Source of the DNA: CAZGOM01 sp964542875
Lineage (GTDB): Bacteria; Planctomycetota; Phycisphaerae; Phycisphaerales; Phycisphaeraceae
Assembly: GCA_964542875.1 (NCBI GenBank)
Contig: CAZIWA010000003.1
Coordinates: forward strand, 1-64,000
Direction of reading: 5' to 3'
Length of the DNA: 64,000 nucleotides
A program made the position numbers and the translations under genes. Shown piece by piece: positions 7,229 through 15,867 of the stretch (its first letter is position 1; each line of letters opens with the position of its first letter). The notes under the pieces are model-generated. The model did not search any database and had not been told where the DNA came from. It was given only the letters and a program-made list of their open reading frames with translations.

Positions 7229-8257
7229 TTAGAGGCGCCAGAGGCTGGAGGCCCAGGTAAGCCCGCCTCCCAGGCCTACGAAGAGGACCAGATCGCCTTT
7301 TTTGAGGCGTTTGGCCTGACGCAGTTCATGGAGGCAGATCGGGACGCTGGCGGCGGAGGTGTTGCCGTAGCGATCGATGTTGATGTAGAGCTGATCGACG
7401 GTGAGGCCGGATTTATCGCGTGCGGCTTCAAGGATTCTGGCGTTGGACTGGTGGGAGATGACCATGGCCAGGTCGGAGGGCTGAAGGTTTGCGGCCTTGA
7501 GCGCGCCTTCGATGGCGTTCTGGAGGGTTCCCACGGCGAATTTGAAGACTTCGCGGCCGTTCATCTGAAGGGTGTTGAACTGGCCGTTGAAGATTGATTT
7601 ACCTTCCTGGGGAAGGTCTTTTTCGTTGCGGGGGACGTAGAGGTCGACCCAGCCGTCGCCGTTGGACCCGGTGGACTGATAGAGGCAGCCCTGTGAGGGG
7701 TCGTCGGTGCGGGTGAGGAGGGCGGCGGCGGCGCCGTCGCCGAAGAGGATGCAGGTGCCGCGGTCTTTCCAGTTGACGATTTTGCTGAGGGTTTCGCCGC
7801 CGATGACGGCGATGTTCTGGTAGCAGCCGGAGGACATCATGCCGACGGCCATGTTGAGGCCATAGACGAAGCCGGAGCAGGCTGCGGAGATTTCGATTGC
7901 ACCCGCGGGGACAGCGCCGACTTGCGCGACGACGCGCGCGGCGGTGGAGGGGCAGGTCATTTCGGGAGTGAGGGTGGCGAGAATGAGCAGGTTCAGTTCG
8001 GAGGGTTTTTTGCCTGCATCATTGAGTGCGCCGGTGAGGGCGTCGGCGCAGATGGAGCGGAGGGACTGATCATCGGTGATCACGTTGCGCTGCTTGATGC
8101 CGGTGCGCTGGGTGATCCATTCGTCGTTGGTTTCGACGCTCTGGGCGATGTCATTGTTTGTGACGACGCGGCCGGGCACGCCCATGCCGGTACCGGCAAT
8201 GGCGACGCCAAAAGCATTGCGGTTTTGCCCATTGGCGGGCAGACCTGCGTGCGTCAT
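7229..8257 (-). CDS. fabH: 3-oxoacyl-[acyl-carrier-protein] synthase III
   Basis: A 342-residue KAS III that starts fatty-acid synthesis by condensing acyl-CoA with malonyl-ACP. The triad is Cys127 (SAACSGF), His269 (VISHQSNARI) and Asn299 (YGNTSAAS). The first 15 or so residues (MTHAGLPANGQNRNA) go past the usual start, so a later start is possible, but no better ATG with a Shine-Dalgarno was found before the GTGMGVPGR motif. The start is 4 bases from the plsX stop, a sign of translational coupling. Confidence 0.95.
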   Translation of the reverse strand: MTHAGLPANGQNRNAFGVAIAGTGMGVPGRVVTNNDIAQSVETNDEWITQRTGIKQRNVITDDQSLRSICADALTGALNDAGKKPSELNLLILATLTPEMTCPSTAARVVAQVGAVPAGAIEISAACSGFVYGLNMAVGMMSSGCYQNIAVIGGETLSKIVNWKDRGTCILFGDGAAAALLTRTDDPSQGCLYQSTGSNGDGWVDLYVPRNEKDLPQEGKSIFNGQFNTLQMNGREVFKFAVGTLQNAIEGALKAANLQPSDLAMVISHQSNARILEAARDKSGLTVDQLYINIDRYGNTSAASVPICLHELRQAKRLKKGDLVLFVGLGGGLTWASSLWRL

Positions 8258-8260
8258 GGT

Positions 8261-9289
8261 TTATTCCTCGTCCTTAATGGGGTCGAGTTTGGCCAGGCGT
8301 TCGACGATGGCGTCGTTGACACCCAGGCGCGCAAAGACCTGCGCGTTGCGAATGGCGTTATAGATGGTGCGGGCTTCGCTGGAGCCGTGGCATTTGAGGA
8401 AGATGCCGTTGGCGCCCAAGAGGGGTGCTCCGCCGTATTCGTGGTAGTCGTGCTTCTTATAGATGGTCTTGACGACGGGCTCGAAGCGGAGCATGAGCTC
8501 GGGGTCTTGTTCGAAGATTTCGCGTGCGATGAGCCGGAAGAGGCCTGAGGAGAGGCCTTCGGCGAGCTTAAGGACGACGTTTCCGGCGAAGCCTTCGGTG
8601 ACGACGACGTCGGTTTTGCCTTCGAAGAGCTCGCGGCCTTCGACGTAGCCGACATAGGGGAGGGTGGAATCGGCGCGCATGAGCTTGCCGGCTTCCTTGA
8701 CGAGGGCGTTGCCTTTGGATTCCTCACCGCCGATGGAGAGCAGGGCGACCCGGGGGTTTGGGATGCCGATGATCTTGTTGGCGTACACCGCGGCCATGTG
8801 GCCGTACTGGTGGAGGTGGTGTGCTTTGGGTTCGGGGTTGGCACCGACGTCGCAGACGACGATGGGGCCATGGAAGGTGGGGATGGTGACGGCGATGCCT
8901 GGGCGATTGACGCCAGGGAGGCGGCGCATGGACATCTGGGCGGAAGCGACACAGGCGCCGGTGTTGCCGGCGCTGATGATGATGTCACAGCGTTTATCGC
9001 CGGCGCGCTTGGAACCAAGCCAGCCCATGCGAACGATGGAGCTATCGGGCTTGTTGCGAAGCGCCGTTACGGGCAGTTCGCTCATGCCGATTACTTGGGT
9101 GGTAGGAAACACCTCAATGCGTTTCTCGCTCTTGAGCCCGCGCTCGCTGATGCCTTCACGGATGATCTCCTGATCACCAATGAGGACCAGCGTATCGCTG
9201 GGGCCGAGGAGCTCGACCGCGTTCAGACACCCTGTCAAAATGGCGTCCGGGGCGTTATCGCCACCCATCACGTCAACCGCGATGCGCAC
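8261..9289 (-). CDS. plsX: Phosphate acyltransferase PlsX
   Basis: A 342-residue enzyme that makes acyl-phosphate from acyl-ACP for membrane phospholipid synthesis. The start MRIAVDVMGGDNAP is the family hallmark. The start codon is GTG (9287-9289), with GAGGT about 7 bases upstream fixing it. Other family segments are seen, such as GNTGACVASAQM, VCDVGANPEPK and TDVVVTEGFAGNV. The order rpmF-plsX-fabH-fabD is widely conserved in bacteria and supports the call. Confidence 0.96.
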   Translation of the reverse strand: MRIAVDVMGGDNAPDAILTGCLNAVELLGPSDTLVLIGDQEIIREGISERGLKSEKRIEVFPTTQVIGMSELPVTALRNKPDSSIVRMGWLGSKRAGDKRCDIIISAGNTGACVASAQMSMRRLPGVNRPGIAVTIPTFHGPIVVCDVGANPEPKAHHLHQYGHMAAVYANKIIGIPNPRVALLSIGGEESKGNALVKEAGKLMRADSTLPYVGYVEGRELFEGKTDVVVTEGFAGNVVLKLAEGLSSGLFRLIAREIFEQDPELMLRFEPVVKTIYKKHDYHEYGGAPLLGANGIFLKCHGSSEARTIYNAIRNAQVFARLGVNDAIVERLAKLDPIKDEE

Positions 9290-9301
9290 GATAGGACCTC
9301 G

Positions 9302-9490
9302 TTATTCTTGGGTTGCGGAGGCAACCTTCAGCTTCAGGCCCGGGCGAACATAGCCACAGGCAGCGCAGGCCGCGTGCGGCAGCTTGGCGCTGGCGCAGTT
9401 GGGGCACTTGACGTTACCGATGGGCTTGAGAGCGTTGTGAGACCGGCGCATTTTGCTTTGCGACCGGCTTTTGCGTTGGCAAGGAAGCAT
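9302..9490 (-). CDS. rpmF: 50S ribosomal protein L32
   Basis: A 62-residue basic protein with the L32 core KMRRSHNAL and a four-cysteine zinc ribbon (CPNC ... CAACG). The N-terminus MLPCQRKSRSQSK differs from the common AVPKRKTSK but keeps the basic pattern. It is the first gene of the lipid operon, 12 bases before plsX, the classic rpmF-plsX pairing. An AAGGG-type ribosome site precedes ATG 9490, and a promoter lies at 9574-9601. Confidence 0.93.
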   Translation of the reverse strand: MLPCQRKSRSQSKMRRSHNALKPIGNVKCPNCASAKLPHAACAACGYVRPGLKLKVASATQE

Positions 9491-9530
9491 TGGCGTAACC
9501 CTTTCAATCGTCTGGCGAATCCCTGTAATA

Positions 9531-9552
9531 AGCCCGACGCACGAGCATGCGT
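9531..9552. repeat. REP remnant in the rpmF leader
   Basis: Bases 9531-9546 (agcccgacgcacgagc) match the core of the REP element at 62-77 at 15 of 16 positions; the palindromic half is missing. A 5-bp stem (acgca/tgcgt, 9537-9541 with 9548-9552) can form. It falls in the 5' untranslated leader of the rpmF transcript. Confidence 0.4.
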
Positions 9553-9573
9553 AAATGTAAAAACAGGCTCAGT

Positions 9574-9601
9574 AGTGTAATCAACCTCAGCAAACTGTCA
9601 A
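9574..9601 (-). promoter_or_regulatory. Sigma-70-type promoter of the rpmF-plsX-fab operon
   Basis: On the minus strand there is a perfect -35 TTGACA (9596-9601), a 16-base spacer and a -10 TACACT (9574-9579). The start would be near 9567, leaving a leader of about 76 bases before rpmF. No other good promoter is seen inside the operon. Confidence 0.6.
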
Positions 9602-9747
9602 TCGTGTCGATTGCATCAACCCTTATAAAACCCGATCGCAGTGGCGATAAGTCGGGTGCGCAGCGGCGTTCCCAACAGTCTCTCAACAAGCCGATATCCC
9701 GGTGAACGCTATGATGTGCCCAACCACTTTCAAATGGGGCGAATGTC

Positions 9748-10749
9748 ATGACACAGGGGCCAGAAAGCATGGCGTTAAAGCCGCAGGATCCAGCGGATTT
9801 TGTGTGCATCCGCTGCGGCTACCCCCTGATACATACGGACCCCAAGGGCACTTGTCCCGACTGCGGATTGAGAGTGGCCGACAGCAAGGATCAGGATTCG
9901 GTGGCCAGGGCGGACCGAGGCTGGGTGCTGAACATGATCGTGGCGATCAAATGGTCCGGGTATTTCTACATCGGGTTGTTTGTGTATGGTTTTTTGGGGC
10001 TCACCGTTTGGGTGGCGGCCTTTGGGGTGATATTCAAAAAGGCAATGAGCAGCCGAGCCAAGGGGACTGTGCCTGATCTTTCGGGGATGCAGTATGTCAC
10101 AGTGCTGGCCGTGGTTGCGAACTTTTGCGCGATGGCGGTGTTTCTGGTGCTGATGGAACGCCTGACGCGCAAGGAGCCAAACCGAGAGCTTTTGCCCAGG
10201 CCCGTCGAGGGGTGGCGGGCCATCGGGAGGATTGCCGTCTGGGTGTCGGCGGTGATGTGCGTGATCTGCATGCCGATAAAGGTTTATGTCGGGTTGACCA
10301 CGGACTACGCACCGGCTCCGGGGACGAAAATGGGGCCGTGGCCGGTGTTTGTGACTTTGCTTTTCCTGATCGAATGGGGGGTGCTGGGATACGTTTTTTG
10401 TTTGATTCCGTATGACTTTGCCAAGCGTCTTTCATCGCCGACGCTGCAGAACCAGGCCAAGCGGGTTTTGATTTATGCCGTGGTGGCATGGGGCGGGTGG
10501 ATGATCATGACGCCCATGGCAATGGCGGGGACGCTGACGGGAAATTCGCGGACACAACTTGTAGGCGGGTGTATGAGTTGTCCGTTTCTGGCCATTGCTG
10601 GCGTGGCGTTGATTGCGCAGTTGGTGGAAGGGATCATGCTTTCATTCGGGATTGTGACGCGGGTGGAAGAAATGATTAAGCGTGCGGAGCCGCCGTCTCC
10701 TATTTCGGTTGAGATGCCTGGACAGGGGCCGGCAGAGGATTCAAGGTAA
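9748..10749 (+). CDS. Zinc-ribbon multi-pass membrane protein 1
   Basis: A 333-residue protein. Residues about 18-42 form a zinc ribbon (CIRCGYPL ... CPDCGLRV). About six hydrophobic segments follow (near 68-92, 117-140, 163-185, 203-225, 240-262 and 272-298). It is the first of three neighbouring genes with the same plan: short leader, CxxCGY ribbon, then a polytopic membrane domain. An ATG at 9769 is an alternative start. Such ribbon-membrane proteins are frequent in Phycisphaerae; I know of no function. A cytosolic ribbon tethered to a membrane domain is the likely topology. Confidence 0.8.
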   Translation: MTQGPESMALKPQDPADFVCIRCGYPLIHTDPKGTCPDCGLRVADSKDQDSVARADRGWVLNMIVAIKWSGYFYIGLFVYGFLGLTVWVAAFGVIFKKAMSSRAKGTVPDLSGMQYVTVLAVVANFCAMAVFLVLMERLTRKEPNRELLPRPVEGWRAIGRIAVWVSAVMCVICMPIKVYVGLTTDYAPAPGTKMGPWPVFVTLLFLIEWGVLGYVFCLIPYDFAKRLSSPTLQNQAKRVLIYAVVAWGGWMIMTPMAMAGTLTGNSRTQLVGGCMSCPFLAIAGVALIAQLVEGIMLSFGIVTRVEEMIKRAEPPSPISVEMPGQGPAEDSR

Positions 10750-10751
10750 AA

Positions 10752-11711
10752 ATGGATCAGATGAGCAGCGGTACAGGGAACACAGGCGACGCGGGTTTGA
10801 ATGTCGCTATGCCCTGCATCGGCTGCGGGTACGACCTGCGCGGGCTGAGCAAGGAGGGTAACTGCCCCGAATGCGGGCGCAGGGTGATCGACAGCCAGCC
10901 GGGTTCGCCGGAGGTTTATAAGTCGATTCAGGATTCCGACCCGGCCTGGGTGCGCAGAATGGCCAGCGGGCTGCGCTGCGTGACGGCTTACCTGGCCATA
11001 CAGCTTGCGTTCTGGGTGGTGCTGGTGGCTTTATTCGTGCTGATCGCCGGTGTGGCGATCTGGGTGATGGCCGAAGAAATGCATCGGGATATGAGCTCGG
11101 ATGATTTGTATGTGCTGCTTTGGACGGCAGGCGGGGTTCTGGCGCTGGGGAGGCTGGTGAGCATGGCGCCGGGGGTATTGGCGATGCGGCGCATGGGGGC
11201 CGCAGAGCCGGGCCGGGAGAAGCCGGTGCGGTGGGAGTCCTGGCGCAAAGGCACGGTGGTTCTAGGGCCGGTGATGGCGGGCGTGATCATTCTGGAGATG
11301 CTGACCTACCTGCTGATCCTGGTGTTTGCGCACCACTTTACAACCGGGTGGAGCCACATTTTGCTGGGGTATTACATGGTGTGGCCGTGGGTGCAGACAG
11401 GCATGATCTGGGGCATTTACGGATGCGTTTATGGTTCAACAGAACTTGCCGGGCGGTTGGGGGATGAAGGCTTAATCAAAGATGTGAAGAAGGCACGGAG
11501 GATGTTTGAGTATTTTGCGATTGCCAATCTGGTGCACCTGGCGGTCCTGTTTGTATCGTGCCTCTCGTGCCTGGGGATTTTTTCATTTCCCGTAGTACTC
11601 GTGCTGATGGGCCTGACCGTGGTGAATATGGCCAGGGTCTACCCGCGATTGGCAAGGGCTGTTGAAGGGCAGATCAGGCAGGATGCCGGCAGTCTGGCGG
11701 AAAGAGGATGA
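10752..11711 (+). CDS. Zinc-ribbon multi-pass membrane protein 2
   Basis: A 319-residue protein starting 2 bases after the preceding stop. The ribbon is CIGCGYDL ... CPECGRRV (about residues 22-46), followed by a linker and about five to six hydrophobic stretches, such as LAIQLAFWVVLVALFVLIAG and VVLGPVMAGVIILEM. It overlaps the next gene by ATGA, so the three are translationally coupled. It resembles its two neighbours in the ribbon and layout; the membrane parts are much less alike, as expected for old tandem duplicates. Confidence 0.8.
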   Translation: MDQMSSGTGNTGDAGLNVAMPCIGCGYDLRGLSKEGNCPECGRRVIDSQPGSPEVYKSIQDSDPAWVRRMASGLRCVTAYLAIQLAFWVVLVALFVLIAGVAIWVMAEEMHRDMSSDDLYVLLWTAGGVLALGRLVSMAPGVLAMRRMGAAEPGREKPVRWESWRKGTVVLGPVMAGVIILEMLTYLLILVFAHHFTTGWSHILLGYYMVWPWVQTGMIWGIYGCVYGSTELAGRLGDEGLIKDVKKARRMFEYFAIANLVHLAVLFVSCLSCLGIFSFPVVLVLMGLTVVNMARVYPRLARAVEGQIRQDAGSLAERG

Positions 11712-12622
11712 CCCTGGAAGCACAACCCTCGGCTGGAGTTCCTGGTGAGGGCGCAACTGCGCCGATGCCTTGCATTGGATGCGGGTATGACCTGCGCGCC
11801 AGTGACCCGAATGGGAACTGTCCCGAGTGCGGCACGCCGGTGTTTAAATCCTCCGTTGAGGACTCCATACATCTGGCCGACAGGCCGTGGGCCCGGCGTG
11901 TGGCTTTTGGGGCCCGGCGGCTGGCGTATTGCGTGGCGGGGTTTTACATTTTGCTTGGTGTGCTGGTGACGCTGTTTGGCACTGCGGTGGTGTGGGACAT
12001 TTACGCGGGCGCTTCCGGCACTGCAGATGACTTCTGGGGTGTCGTCGCGTTGTGCGTGGCCTGGGTGCCGGCGTTTGTGCTCAATTGTATTTTCATCCAA
12101 GTCGTTTACCTGGTGAGCGAGTTTGAACCGGGCCGAATGATGCCCAGGCCCGCGGAAGCGTGGCGCAAGTTCTTGAGCTGGGCGTGGGTTGCCCTGGTGT
12201 TGATCCGGATCGTGGAATTCATCGCGGTGCTGGCGCGTATCGCTTTCACATGGGATTGGCTTGATGTGCCGCTGACTGTTTTTCTGACGGCCGGCTTCAT
12301 CTTTGAGGTCTACGTATTCATCGGATGCACGAACGTGATTGCGGATTGCGCGCTGCGCGTGAGGGAGATGTCGACCCAGCGTCAGGCGGTGACGCTTCGG
12401 AAATTTTCCATCGGGCTGGTGTGGCTGGTGGCGCTGGCCGTTCCGCTGGTGTCGGGGATGGTGTTCAACGGCGGGTCTAATGTGGTCATCATCATGTGCT
12501 TTGGTTCATGCTGTCTGTATATGCCTGTATTGCTGTTGATTATGTTCGTTTACACCCTTATGGCCGGGGTGCTGGCGGATGCGGCGGCACGGGCGATCGA
12601 CAAGCGGCTTGAAGAGACGTGA
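11708..12622 (+). CDS. Zinc-ribbon multi-pass membrane protein 3
   Basis: A 304-residue protein whose ATG overlaps the upstream stop (ATGA at 11708-11711). The ribbon is CIGCGYDL ... CPECGTPV (about residues 22-46), then a DRPWARRVA linker resembling the DPAWVRRMA linker of protein 2, then about six hydrophobic segments ending in YMPVLLLIMFVYTLMAG. It closes the three-gene unit. Function unknown; the conserved ribbon implies a shared binding role. Confidence 0.8.
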   Translation: MTLEAQPSAGVPGEGATAPMPCIGCGYDLRASDPNGNCPECGTPVFKSSVEDSIHLADRPWARRVAFGARRLAYCVAGFYILLGVLVTLFGTAVVWDIYAGASGTADDFWGVVALCVAWVPAFVLNCIFIQVVYLVSEFEPGRMMPRPAEAWRKFLSWAWVALVLIRIVEFIAVLARIAFTWDWLDVPLTVFLTAGFIFEVYVFIGCTNVIADCALRVREMSTQRQAVTLRKFSIGLVWLVALAVPLVSGMVFNGGSNVVIIMCFGSCCLYMPVLLLIMFVYTLMAGVLADAAARAIDKRLEET

Positions 12623-12841
12623 AGCAGCGGGGGGACGGGGGAGGGCGAATCCGGAAAAATGAGCGTGGGGCAAGGCACGCAGGGGCGAAAAACTATATGA
12701 TTTTCGCGATCCTTCTGTAACGGGGCATTTGATATATCCGTGGATCAATCAAGTCATTTCCCAGCGCCCATTTTGTGCAGGGCCTGGTTGATCGAATGAA
12801 TCGTGCACAGTGTTTCTATTTTTTGAGTGAAACAGCCTCCC

Positions 12842-14083
12842 ATGACCACAATTCGCAGCGCAGTAACCAATGACTTTCGCGTTCCTCTGGCAGCAGGGGA
12901 GGGCGTGGACGCGGTGCATGCCAATCCGGTGTACTCCTACGCGCTAACCCTGCTGAGCTCCGACTCGGGCCATATGGGCGTGGGCGGGGCGTTTACGCTT
13001 GGGTCCGGGAATGACCTGGTGTGCGAGCTGGCGCATGAGCTGGCCCGGTCGCTGGCGGGGCATGAAATCGAAGCACTGATGGCCAAGTGGGGCAGTGTGT
13101 CCCGGCAGTTGGCCAACCATCCGCAACTGCGCTGGCTGGGCCCCCACAAAGGGGCGATTCACCTGGCCCTGGCGTCGGTGACCAATGCGTGCTTTGACCT
13201 GTGGGCCAAGCATCGCGGCGTGCCGCTTTGGAAGCTGCTGTTGGATTTATCGCCTGACCAGGTGGTGGCGCTGTTGGACCTTTCGTACATCGAGGATGTG
13301 CTTTCGGCCGCTGATGCCAAGGCGATCCTCCATGAGGAGTTCGTGGGGCGTGTGGGGCGTGAAGGCGTGGTCGCCGCGGGTTACCCGGGGTATGACACGT
13401 CGGTGGGGTGGTTCAACTATGACGATGCGAAGATCGTGGAGAACGCGAAAAAGTCCATGGAAGCGGGCTTTACGGCGATGAAGCTGAAAGTGGGCTCCAA
13501 GGACCTGACACGCGACATCAAGCGGCTGAGATTGATCCGTGATGCGGTTGGGCCCGGTGCGACGCTGATGGTGGACGCCAACCAGCAATGGACCTGGCCG
13601 ATGGCTGAACAGGCGTGCCGGGAGTTTGGCAAGATGGGGGTTTATTGGATCGAAGAACCTACTCATCCCGACGATGTGCTGGGGCACCAGCGGCTGGCGC
13701 GACTGACGGGGGCGGTGAAAATTGCAGCGGGTGAGCACATCCCCAATCGCGTGGTGTTCAAGAATTACATGCAGGCCGATGCGGCGCAGATCATTCAAGT
13801 GGATGCGATGCGCGTCGCCGGGGTGAGCGAGTTCATTGCGGTGAGCCTGATGGCGCGCAAGTTCAATCTGGAGGTGATTCCGCACGTGGGAGACATGGGG
13901 CAGCTACACCAGCACCTGGTGTTGTTTAATCATATTGCAGCGGGGTTGCCGTGCCGGTTTTTGGAACATATTCCGCATCTCAATGAGCACTTTGTGCATC
14001 CCGTGGTGATCAAAGCGGGGCGCTATGTGACGCCGCAGGCGCCGGGAGCGAGCTTTGACGTACACGGGGTGAGTCTGGCGTAA
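12842..14083 (+). CDS. L-fuconate dehydratase-like enolase-superfamily enzyme
   Basis: A 413-residue mandelate-racemase/enolase-superfamily protein, closest in pattern to L-fuconate dehydratase, which converts L-fuconate to 2-keto-3-deoxy-L-fuconate. Acid/base lysines lie in MKLKVG (about 214 and 216). Metal ligands are Asp245 (VDANQQW), Glu271 (WIEEP) and Glu298 (AGEH). The catalytic His348 is in PHVGDMGQLHQH, and the GYPGYDTSVGW segment matches the family. ATG 12842 is preferred over GTG 12827 because family members start MTTI. No other fucose genes are next to it; it stands alone. An ENOSF1-like enzyme of other sugar-acid specificity is the main alternative. Confidence 0.88.
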   Translation: MTTIRSAVTNDFRVPLAAGEGVDAVHANPVYSYALTLLSSDSGHMGVGGAFTLGSGNDLVCELAHELARSLAGHEIEALMAKWGSVSRQLANHPQLRWLGPHKGAIHLALASVTNACFDLWAKHRGVPLWKLLLDLSPDQVVALLDLSYIEDVLSAADAKAILHEEFVGRVGREGVVAAGYPGYDTSVGWFNYDDAKIVENAKKSMEAGFTAMKLKVGSKDLTRDIKRLRLIRDAVGPGATLMVDANQQWTWPMAEQACREFGKMGVYWIEEPTHPDDVLGHQRLARLTGAVKIAAGEHIPNRVVFKNYMQADAAQIIQVDAMRVAGVSEFIAVSLMARKFNLEVIPHVGDMGQLHQHLVLFNHIAAGLPCRFLEHIPHLNEHFVHPVVIKAGRYVTPQAPGASFDVHGVSLA

Positions 14084-14098
14084 GTGAGCGGGAGGGGT

Positions 14099-14572
14099 TT
14101 ACCAGCCGCCGCCGGTTTTGAGGCGGGTGAAGACGGATTCGTCGACGCGCTGGACGAAGGTGACGAGCTTGCCGTCGGAGCCGTAGTCATTGATGAGCAG
14201 CGCCCAGCGGCCTGTGGAAGGCCCGGGGGTGGACTGGCAGACCAGGAGCCGGCCGGGAAGGTTGGGTTGCCGGGGGCTTTCGGCGTAGTAGAGGTAGGGG
14301 TTACCGGTGGCTGGGTCGACGGCGGCCTTGCTTCCTGTGGGAAGCTGGGAGAGGCGGGCCGGGAGTGCGCCGGTTTTGAGCTGGTAAAGGATGAGTTCGC
14401 CCGCAAGGTCGTGCAGGTGCATGGCGGTGGGGTTGGTGTTTTCCTCGTTGGTGGAAGATGCCTGCTCCTGCGGTGCGGGAGCAGGTTGGCCGGTTGTGCC
14501 GGAAGAGCAGCCGGTGAGGCCAGTGGCGAGCAGCAAGAGAAGAGCAGTAACGACGGAAAGCCTGAGGCGCAT
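14099..14572 (-). CDS. Lipoprotein with a pseudopilin (GspG)-like C-terminal region
   Basis: A 157-residue protein with signal LLLLLATGLTGCSS (mature Cys near 22), a Gln/Ser/Thr-rich linker (about 25-50), then ELILYQLKTGALPARLSQLP ... DPATGNPYLYY. That segment resembles the GspG pseudopilin C-terminal part (helix then DPWGNPYxY). Here the pilin N-terminal helix is replaced by a lipid anchor. The start has AGGAG about 10 bases upstream. It is convergent with the dehydratase gene (15-base gap). Function unknown; the fold call is from pattern. Confidence 0.7.
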   Translation of the reverse strand: MRLRLSVVTALLLLLATGLTGCSSGTTGQPAPAPQEQASSTNEENTNPTAMHLHDLAGELILYQLKTGALPARLSQLPTGSKAAVDPATGNPYLYYAESPRQPNLPGRLLVCQSTPGPSTGRWALLINDYGSDGKLVTFVQRVDESVFTRLKTGGGW

Positions 14573-14678
14573 GAGGAGGCTCCTAGCGGGATGCGGGGAA
14601 TCATCAAAAGCATATACGGATCAAAGGGTTGGCGAGAGGTGTGGATTTTTCAGGCCGCGTGTGGGCTGGATATTTACT

Positions 14679-14686
14679 AAACGTTT
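14679..14686. promoter_or_regulatory. AAACGTTT palindrome (possible LacI-type operator)
   Basis: An 8-base palindrome with a central CG (context taAAACGTTTgc) about 30 bases upstream of the -35 of the 14716 promoter. The same 8-mer occurs at 58288-58295 upstream of a secreted glycosidase-like gene. LacI-family operators often have such a central CG. No regulator gene is in the window. Confidence 0.3.
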
Positions 14687-14715
14687 GCTTGAATGGGGTG
14701 GCGGCCAGATTTTTA

Positions 14716-14743
14716 TTGACATGGACTTGGGGCCTGATAAGTT
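14716..14743 (+). promoter_or_regulatory. Sigma-70-type promoter of the prepilin-like gene
   Basis: Perfect -35 TTGACA (14716-14721), 16-base spacer and -10 TAAGTT (14738-14743). It would give a leader of about 105 bases to ATG 14856. The rest of 14573-14855 is AT-richer than the genes and holds no ORF worth calling. Confidence 0.45.
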
Positions 14744-14855
14744 CAGGTTGTTAAGTCTGGTTGAGTGCATATCCGTGGTTGGGGATTTTATTTGACTGGC
14801 TTAGTTTCGTGATGATTTGATCATTTCTATTGGTTTACTGTTTAGGAGTCGGGAC

Positions 14856-15779
14856 ATGTCTACCTTCTATCTTTTTCGCCGTCGGGGTGGTTTTACGCTT
14901 ATTGAGCTGCTGGTGGTGATTTCGATCATCGGTGTGCTGGTGAGCATGCTGCTGCCATCGCTGAAAGGCGCGCGGGATGTCGCCCGGCAAGTGCAGTGTC
15001 TTTCCCAGCAACGGCAGCTTGCGCAGCAGCATCACAACTACGCAGCGGTCTATAAGGACTATCTCGCGCCGATGCTGGGGTACAACAACGACCCCGACTA
15101 TTCGCCGAATCCCTATGCGTTCTGGGGCAATGGGTATAACTCCAGTTGGACGAGCCTGGCGACCCCCAATTTTCGTATTCACCAGATGCAGCTGCTGGAG
15201 CAGGACATCCAGCGGGTCAATGTGATGCAGCCGCTGGCGTATTGCCCCAGCGAAGCGCGTCCGTGGTACGTGGCGTATGGAAACCCGGTGACGTTCCGGG
15301 AGTCGACTTACGCCATCAATGGCTATCTCTCGGGTGTCGCCGGCACCGTGACGGGCCCGTGGGGGTCTTCAGAAGGGACGATGACGACGGCGGCGTTTAA
15401 CGCATTGCCGGAAGAGCAGCGGGTGTTTGCCACCAAAGCCAGCCGGGTGATGAATCCGTCAAAGAAAGTGTTGATGCTGGAGACGCATCATTCCGGCGCG
15501 TATGGCGCTTCCTGGGGCTGGCACAACGTGGTGCCGGGAATGTATGGCTGGTCGCAAATGGTGATGTGGCCCGACACGTACATGCCCTGGGAGCCTTCGG
15601 GAGCGATTTCGCCTTCACGACATCAGGATGGGTTTACGACGAGTTGGGTGGATGGGCATGCTGAGTTCGTCAAACGCCAAGGCGGGTTTGCGGTGGGTGA
15701 CAAATGGCACTGGTATGCGTCGGTCACGGCGATCGATCTGGCCGAGATGGATCAGACGTTTAAGCCGTATGTTCCGTAA
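14856..15779 (+). CDS. Prepilin-like protein with H-x9-DG C-terminal motif
   Basis: A 307-residue protein with a type IV prepilin-type N-terminus: a short basic leader RRRGG, then FTLIELLVVISIIGVLVSMLLPSL, cleaved before Phe by a prepilin peptidase. The C-terminus has the planctomycete H-x9-DG signature (His in SRHQDG, then WVDGHAEF). The start at 14856 has GGAG at good spacing; an in-frame start at 14817 would add 13 residues before the leader. No pilus assembly genes are near. Planctomycetes carry many such orphan proteins; their role is unknown. The next genes are two large secreted paralogues in convergent orientation. Confidence 0.88.
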   Translation: MSTFYLFRRRGGFTLIELLVVISIIGVLVSMLLPSLKGARDVARQVQCLSQQRQLAQQHHNYAAVYKDYLAPMLGYNNDPDYSPNPYAFWGNGYNSSWTSLATPNFRIHQMQLLEQDIQRVNVMQPLAYCPSEARPWYVAYGNPVTFRESTYAINGYLSGVAGTVTGPWGSSEGTMTTAAFNALPEEQRVFATKASRVMNPSKKVLMLETHHSGAYGASWGWHNVVPGMYGWSQMVMWPDTYMPWEPSGAISPSRHQDGFTTSWVDGHAEFVKRQGGFAVGDKWHWYASVTAIDLAEMDQTFKPYVP

Positions 15780-15867
15780 TTGGTAGGAGTTTGGGGCGAA
15801 TTGGGGGTCCAACGGGAAGGGGACAGGCCCCGTGAAGAAAGGGACCAGTTCCCGCAGAGGGAGAGAA

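Noticed and set aside
9504..9809. Minus ORF overlapping the start of the first zinc-ribbon gene
   Set aside because: It covers the rpmF promoter and the zinc-ribbon start; composition is not protein-like.
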